Both the position numbers and the translations under genes were made by a program. From Afifellaceae bacterium (lineage in GTDB: Bacteria > Pseudomonadota > Alphaproteobacteria > Rhizobiales > Afifellaceae), in assembly GCA_028281235.1 (NCBI GenBank), contig JANQKG010000010.1, positions 124,001 to 188,000 on the forward strand: DNA of 64,000 nucleotides, given 5' to 3'. The notes beneath the pieces are model-generated. The model did not search any database. It saw nothing but the letters and a program-made list of their open reading frames with translations, and was not told the origin of the DNA. This document shows positions 60,272 to 64,000 of this stretch, piece by piece. Each line of letters opens with the position of its first letter. Position 1 is the stretch's first letter.

Positions 60272-61426
60272 ATGGTCAATCTGAGACTGATCCTGCTCAC
60301 GCTTACTGCCGCCGCGGCAGCGACGGTTGCATCCGGTGCGGCGGCGCTGGATGTCGTGCTGGAAACCGAGAAGGAGCGGGTTCGCGTCGACACAATCGCG
60401 CGCGGGCTTGAACACCCATGGGGCATCGCGTTTCTCCCTGATGGCAGCGCGCTGGTGACGGAGCGGCCAGGGCGTCTGCGCCATATAGCGGCGGACGGCG
60501 CGTTGTCTGAGCCGCTCGCGGGCGTCCCGCGGGTCGATCCGCGGCGACAGGGCGGCCTCCTAGACGTGGCACTTGATCCCGACTTTGCCGCCAACCGCCT
60601 TGTCTATCTGAGCTACGCGGAGCCCGGCCCGGACAACACCAATTCGACGGCCGTGGCGCGCGGCCAATTGAGCGCCGATGCGACTGCACTTGAAGATGTG
60701 ACGGTGATCTTCTCCCAAAAACCCAAACTGCCAAGCACCATGCATTACGGGTCGCGGCTGGTCTTCGATCGCGCCGGGCATTTGTTCGTCACCCTTGGCG
60801 AGCGCTCAAATGCCCGCTTCCGCGACCAGGCCCAAGACCTCAATTCTCACCTCGGCAAGGTCGTCCGCATCTTCCCCGATGGCAGCGTTCCCGACGACAA
60901 TCCGTTCGTTGGCGAGCCGAACGCGCTGCCGGAAATCTGGTCGCTTGGCCACCGCAATCCTCAGGCGGCCGCGCTTCACCCGGAGACTGGGATTCTTTGG
61001 GCGATTGAGCACGGTCCGCGCGGCGGCGACGAAATCAACATCCCTGAGCCCGGCAAGAATTACGGCTGGCCGGTGGTCTCCTTCGGCGTGAACTATGACG
61101 GCTCACCGGTCGGCACCGGCCAAACCGACGCGCCCGGCTTCGCCGATCCGATCTACCAATGGACGCCTGTGATCGCCCCCTCCGGTGCGGCCTTCTATAC
61201 GGGTGATGTCTTCGAGGCGTGGCGCGGCGACCTCTTTGTCGGCGGGCTGGCGGTGCGGGCGCTGGTGCGGCTGGAGCTTGATGGTGATTCCGTCGTGCAC
61301 GAGGAGCGCATCCTGCAGGGCGCCAACCGGCGCATTCGCGACGTGGAGCAGGCCTCCGACGGGTCGTTTTATGTCCTGACGGATGCGCGCAACGGCGAGG
61401 TGCTGCGCCTAAGCCCCGCAGAGTGA
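60272..61426 (+). CDS. PQQ-dependent sugar dehydrogenase (soluble aldose dehydrogenase type)
   Basis: This 384-residue beta-propeller enzyme oxidises aldoses in the periplasm with PQQ. A signal peptide (about residues 1-24) is present. Family motifs include LEHPWGIAFLPDGSALVTER, LDPDFAANRLVYLSYAEP, SLGHRNPQAAALHPETG and EHGPRGGDEINI. The ATG at 60272 has GGAGG 5 bases upstream; a longer open frame begins in the terminator region and is rejected. No pqq biosynthesis genes are in the window. Confidence 0.92.
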   Translation: MVNLRLILLTLTAAAAATVASGAAALDVVLETEKERVRVDTIARGLEHPWGIAFLPDGSALVTERPGRLRHIAADGALSEPLAGVPRVDPRRQGGLLDVALDPDFAANRLVYLSYAEPGPDNTNSTAVARGQLSADATALEDVTVIFSQKPKLPSTMHYGSRLVFDRAGHLFVTLGERSNARFRDQAQDLNSHLGKVVRIFPDGSVPDDNPFVGEPNALPEIWSLGHRNPQAAALHPETGILWAIEHGPRGGDEINIPEPGKNYGWPVVSFGVNYDGSPVGTGQTDAPGFADPIYQWTPVIAPSGAAFYTGDVFEAWRGDLFVGGLAVRALVRLELDGDSVVHEERILQGANRRIRDVEQASDGSFYVLTDARNGEVLRLSPAE

Positions 61427-61502
61427 CGCAGCTTTCCGTGCTCAGCACAGCTTGCCAGGCCGAGCGCGCTGCGATAGCGCAGGCTGAGGGAGGATGCCGC
61501 CT

Positions 61503-62081
61503 ATGCTCGTGTTGATTCTTGGCCTTGTTCTGTTTCTCGGCGCGCATTCGGTGAGGATCGTCGCGGACGATTGGCGCAGCGCCATGCTGCAGCGCCTGGG
61601 CGAGGGGCGGTGGAAGGGCATCTACTCGCTCGTTGCGATCGCCGGGATCATTCTCATCGTCTGGGGATACGGCCTGGCGCGGCAAGAGCCTGTGGTGCTT
61701 TGGTTTCCCCCGACCTGGCTGAAGCACACCGCGCTTCTTCTGAATCTGGTGGCGCTGATCATCTTTGCCGCTTCAGCGGTGCCAGCCGGCAAGATGAAGG
61801 GGCGCATCCGCCACCCAATGGTGATTTCCGTCAAGGTATGGGCATTTGCGCACCTCCTCTCCAACGGCACGCTTGCCGATGTGGTGCTGTTCGGCGCGTT
61901 TCTGGTTTGGGCGGTTCTGGATTTCCGCTCCGCCCGCCAGCGTGACCGCGCCACTGGCGCTGAGCCGGAGTTTGGTCCTGCGCGCAACGATGCGATCGCC
62001 GTGGCGGTGGGCGTCGTGATCTGGGCGGCGTTCACGTGGTTCCTGCACGCTTGGCTGTTCGGCGTGAGCCCACTCGCCTGA
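61503..62081 (+). CDS. NnrU family membrane protein
   Basis: This 192-residue protein has about five or six membrane helices and the NnrU-type segments LGAHSVRIVADDWRSAM and GRIRHPMVISVKVWAFAHLLSNG. NnrU was named from nitric-oxide-related gene regions, but the same family is widespread and its role is not settled. The start at 61503 is chosen because GGAGG lies 9 bases before it; an ATG at 61494 is too close to that site. Confidence 0.88.
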   Translation: MLVLILGLVLFLGAHSVRIVADDWRSAMLQRLGEGRWKGIYSLVAIAGIILIVWGYGLARQEPVVLWFPPTWLKHTALLLNLVALIIFAASAVPAGKMKGRIRHPMVISVKVWAFAHLLSNGTLADVVLFGAFLVWAVLDFRSARQRDRATGAEPEFGPARNDAIAVAVGVVIWAAFTWFLHAWLFGVSPLA

Positions 62082-62203
62082 GGCGTTTGGCGCGCGGGCT
62101 GCCGTTGCCTCCCCAACCCAAAGCCGGTAGGGTCCGCGCCGCTTGAAAGACTCGGGCCTCGCGCTAAGTCTTCGATTCCCAAACCGATTTTGAAATTCGT
62201 TCG

Positions 62204-62947
62204 ATGGCCGACGACGATCGCCGAACCGACACATTCATCCGCGAAGTCGATGAGGAGCTGCGCCGCGAACAGCTGAAGGCGCTGTGGAACCGATTTGGCT
62301 GGCTGTTCATCGGCGTCTGCGTGCTCATCGTTTTGATCACGGCGACGTACCGCGGCTGGATTTGGCTGGAGGAACGCCGCGCCGCGGAGGCGGGCGATCG
62401 CTACCTGGCGGCGCTGGCCTCCATCACCGACGGCGATCGGCAGGCCGGCGTGGCTGAGCTTGAGGCGATCGCGTCCTCAGGAAACACCGGCTATGCGGCG
62501 CTGGCGCGGCTCAAGCTTGCCGGCGACGACGCGTCGGCAGGTAACAACGAGGCAGCGCTCTCCTCTTTCGACGCATTGGCAGCCGATAATGGGCTGGAGG
62601 AGCCCCTCCGCGAGCTCGCTCGGATCAGGGCAGCGCTGGTGGCGCTCGACATGGGCGACACGTCCGGCGCTGTGGAGCGTGCTGAAGCATTGAATGTCGC
62701 GGGCAGTCCGTGGCGTCACGCGGCGCGCGAGGTTCTGGGCACCGCCGCGTACGGCGCCGGCGATCTGCAGACGGCGCGTGATCACTTCACCTCCATCCAG
62801 GAGGACGCCGAGACGCCGCAGGATATCTGGCAGCGCGCCGGCCAGATGGTGGCGCTGATCGATGGGCAGCTCGCCGTTCCCGCCGCACCTGCCGAGACGT
62901 CATCTGGGGCGCCGTCTGAGACGGCGCCTGCGACCAACGGGCAGTAG
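62204..62947 (+). CDS. YfgM-like TPR membrane protein
   Basis: This 247-residue protein has a short cytoplasmic N-terminus, one transmembrane helix (about 32-48, WLFIGVCVLIVLITATY) and a periplasmic Tpr_21/YfgM-type TPR domain. The C-terminus is Ala/Pro/Ser/Thr-rich. In many bacteria the gene precedes bamB and the product helps protein export through the Sec translocon; the same order is seen here with a 40-base gap. Confidence 0.88.
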   Translation: MADDDRRTDTFIREVDEELRREQLKALWNRFGWLFIGVCVLIVLITATYRGWIWLEERRAAEAGDRYLAALASITDGDRQAGVAELEAIASSGNTGYAALARLKLAGDDASAGNNEAALSSFDALAADNGLEEPLRELARIRAALVALDMGDTSGAVERAEALNVAGSPWRHAAREVLGTAAYGAGDLQTARDHFTSIQEDAETPQDIWQRAGQMVALIDGQLAVPAAPAETSSGAPSETAPATNGQ

Positions 62948-62987
62948 GCGCCAATTCCGCCGCAATGACGAGGCAATGCACACGACC

Positions 62988-64000
62988 ATGCCGATGAAGA
63001 GATCCGCCGCCGCGACAACCGCGCTGCTCATGGCCGCAATTCTCGTTGGCGGCTGCAGCGCCTTGAGCGGGCTCAACCCGCTGAGAGAGAGGGATGAGAT
63101 CCTGCCCGGCGAGCGCCGCGCAGCCCTTCCGCAAGGAAGCTACGAAGTAGCGGGCGGCACACCGTCGATCGGCTCCGCACAAGCGCTTGCCGACTGGTCG
63201 CAGCCGGGCGGCAACGCCGCCAATGCGCCGGGCAATGTCAGCCTTGCTGGAACCTCGGCCGCGTCCTCCTGGCGCATCCGCGCCGTGCAGAAGGCCAGCA
63301 AGCGCAATGTGCGGCCCTCCGTCCCGCCGATCGTCCATGGCGGGCGCATCTTCGTCTACGACACAAGCGGCACGGTGACAGCGCTTGCCGCCGGCGGCGG
63401 CAAGGCATGGGCGTTCTCGCTCGCACCGGAAGGTGAGAAGAGCAGGGCGGCCGGCGGCGGTATCGCGGCCTCCGGCAACGCCATCTTCGCCGCCACGGGG
63501 TTCGGCGAGTTGGTGGCGCTCGACGCAGCCACCGGCACGCGCATCTGGACATTTGAGATGAGCGCGCCGGCGCACTCCGCACCGACCGCAGCCGGCGGTT
63601 TGGTCTTTGTGGTAAGCGCGACCAACGTGCTCCACGCTGTCAATCAGGCCGATGGAACGGAGGCGTGGCAATATCCGGGAATTCCGGAGACGGCCGGCGT
63701 GCTGTCGGCGGCCAGTCCGGCGGTATCGGGCAATACAGTGGTCGTTCCGTATTCGTCGGGCGAGATCATTGCCTTCGATTCAAGCTCCGGGCAGCTGAAA
63801 TGGGCTGATGCGGTCGTCCGCTCCACCCGCACGCTCGCCGTCTCCGGCCTGACCGATGTGGCGGCAAGCCCGGTCATCTTCGACGGTGTGGTCTACGCGA
63901 CCGGCGTCTCCGGCCGCACGATTGCGGTGCGGGCTTCCAACGGCGAGCGGCTTTGGGAGGAGAACATCGGCAGCGCCTCCACGCCCGCCGTCTCCGGCAA
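62988..64000 (+). CDS. bamB: Outer-membrane assembly lipoprotein BamB (5' part)
   Basis: BamB is a PQQ-repeat beta-propeller lipoprotein of the BAM complex that inserts outer-membrane proteins. A lipoprotein signal with lipobox LVGGC (Cys23) is followed by repeats such as GGRIFVYDTSGTVTALAAGG, GTRIWTFEM and GTEAWQYPG. The gene runs off the window at 64000, so the last blades are missing. The start is uncertain between ATGs at 62976, 62988 and 62994; no ideal ribosome-binding site distinguishes them. Confidence 0.9.
   Translation, partial: MPMKRSAAATTALLMAAILVGGCSALSGLNPLRERDEILPGERRAALPQGSYEVAGGTPSIGSAQALADWSQPGGNAANAPGNVSLAGTSAASSWRIRAVQKASKRNVRPSVPPIVHGGRIFVYDTSGTVTALAAGGGKAWAFSLAPEGEKSRAAGGGIAASGNAIFAATGFGELVALDAATGTRIWTFEMSAPAHSAPTAAGGLVFVVSATNVLHAVNQADGTEAWQYPGIPETAGVLSAASPAVSGNTVVVPYSSGEIIAFDSSSGQLKWADAVVRSTRTLAVSGLTDVAASPVIFDGVVYATGVSGRTIAVRASNGERLWEENIGSASTPAVSG

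Overview
The window is a bacteriochlorophyll a photosynthesis gene cluster (about 1-34,200) followed by transport, catabolic and respiratory genes (34,400-64,000). High G+C, the PpsR/PpaA regulator pair, puf genes ending in pufC, puhABC-acsF-puhE-hemA, and an NnrU / TPR protein / BamB end block point to a purple phototrophic alphaproteobacterium, probably of the Hyphomicrobiales (Rhizobiales). I do not assign a genus.

Layout. (1) 1-7,700, plus strand: bchX(partial)-bchY-bchZ-pufQ-pufB-pufA-pufL-pufM-pufC, with hairpins before pufB and after pufA and a strong terminator after pufC. (2) 8,023-24,321, minus strand, a nearly gap-free superoperon read as bchF-bchN-bchB-bchH-bchL-bchM-lhaA-puhA-puhB-puhC-orf-acsF-puhE-hemA-idi, converging on the puf operon. 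(3) 24,578-30,845, plus strand: ppaA(aerR)-ppsR, then bchG-bch2-bchP-small membrane protein. (4) 31,123-34,205, minus strand: bchE-bchJ-tspO. Candidate PpsR operators (TGT-N12-ACA) lie in the bchF/ppaA divergent region (one, imperfect), before bchG (two) and before bchE (two). No crt genes, pucBA, bchC, bchD or bchI occur in the window.

Flank. 34,386-38,961 is a CUT1-type ABC importer. 38,960-39,830 is an AT-richer stretch with an unknown membrane protein. 39,826-45,680 is a malonate module: GntR/FCD regulator, SLC13-type anion permease, malonyl-CoA synthetase and malonyl-CoA decarboxylase. 45,783-51,250 holds an intradiol (hydroxyquinol-type) dioxygenase, a DctPQM TRAP importer and a formylglycine-type sulfatase/phosphonate hydrolase in one direction. 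51,512-52,904 is a hydrolase plus phosphoribosyltransferase pair. 53,705-58,507 encodes a cytoplasmic SoeABC-like molybdenum sulfite dehydrogenase with a small basic protein and a divergent LysR gene. 59,798-64,000 holds a DUF2171 protein, a PQQ-type aldose dehydrogenase, NnrU, a YfgM-like TPR protein and the start of bamB.

How it works together: the cluster supplies chlorophyllide formation by both O2-dependent (AcsF) and O2-independent (BchE) cyclases, reduction by BchNBL and BchXYZ, tail addition (BchG, BchP), and the LH1-RC core with its tetraheme cytochrome and assembly factors. PpsR/PpaA provides aerobic/light control.

Most interesting points: (a) the reaction centre appears to have exchanged the special-pair hydrogen-bond donor between subunits (His L168 is Met, Phe M197 is His); (b) PpsR has no cysteine at all, so the known thiol redox switch cannot operate; (c) PufC ends in a long Pro-Glu repeat tail; (d) the LH1-alpha tryptophan is displaced by one residue; (e) two families of dispersed intergenic repeats are present.
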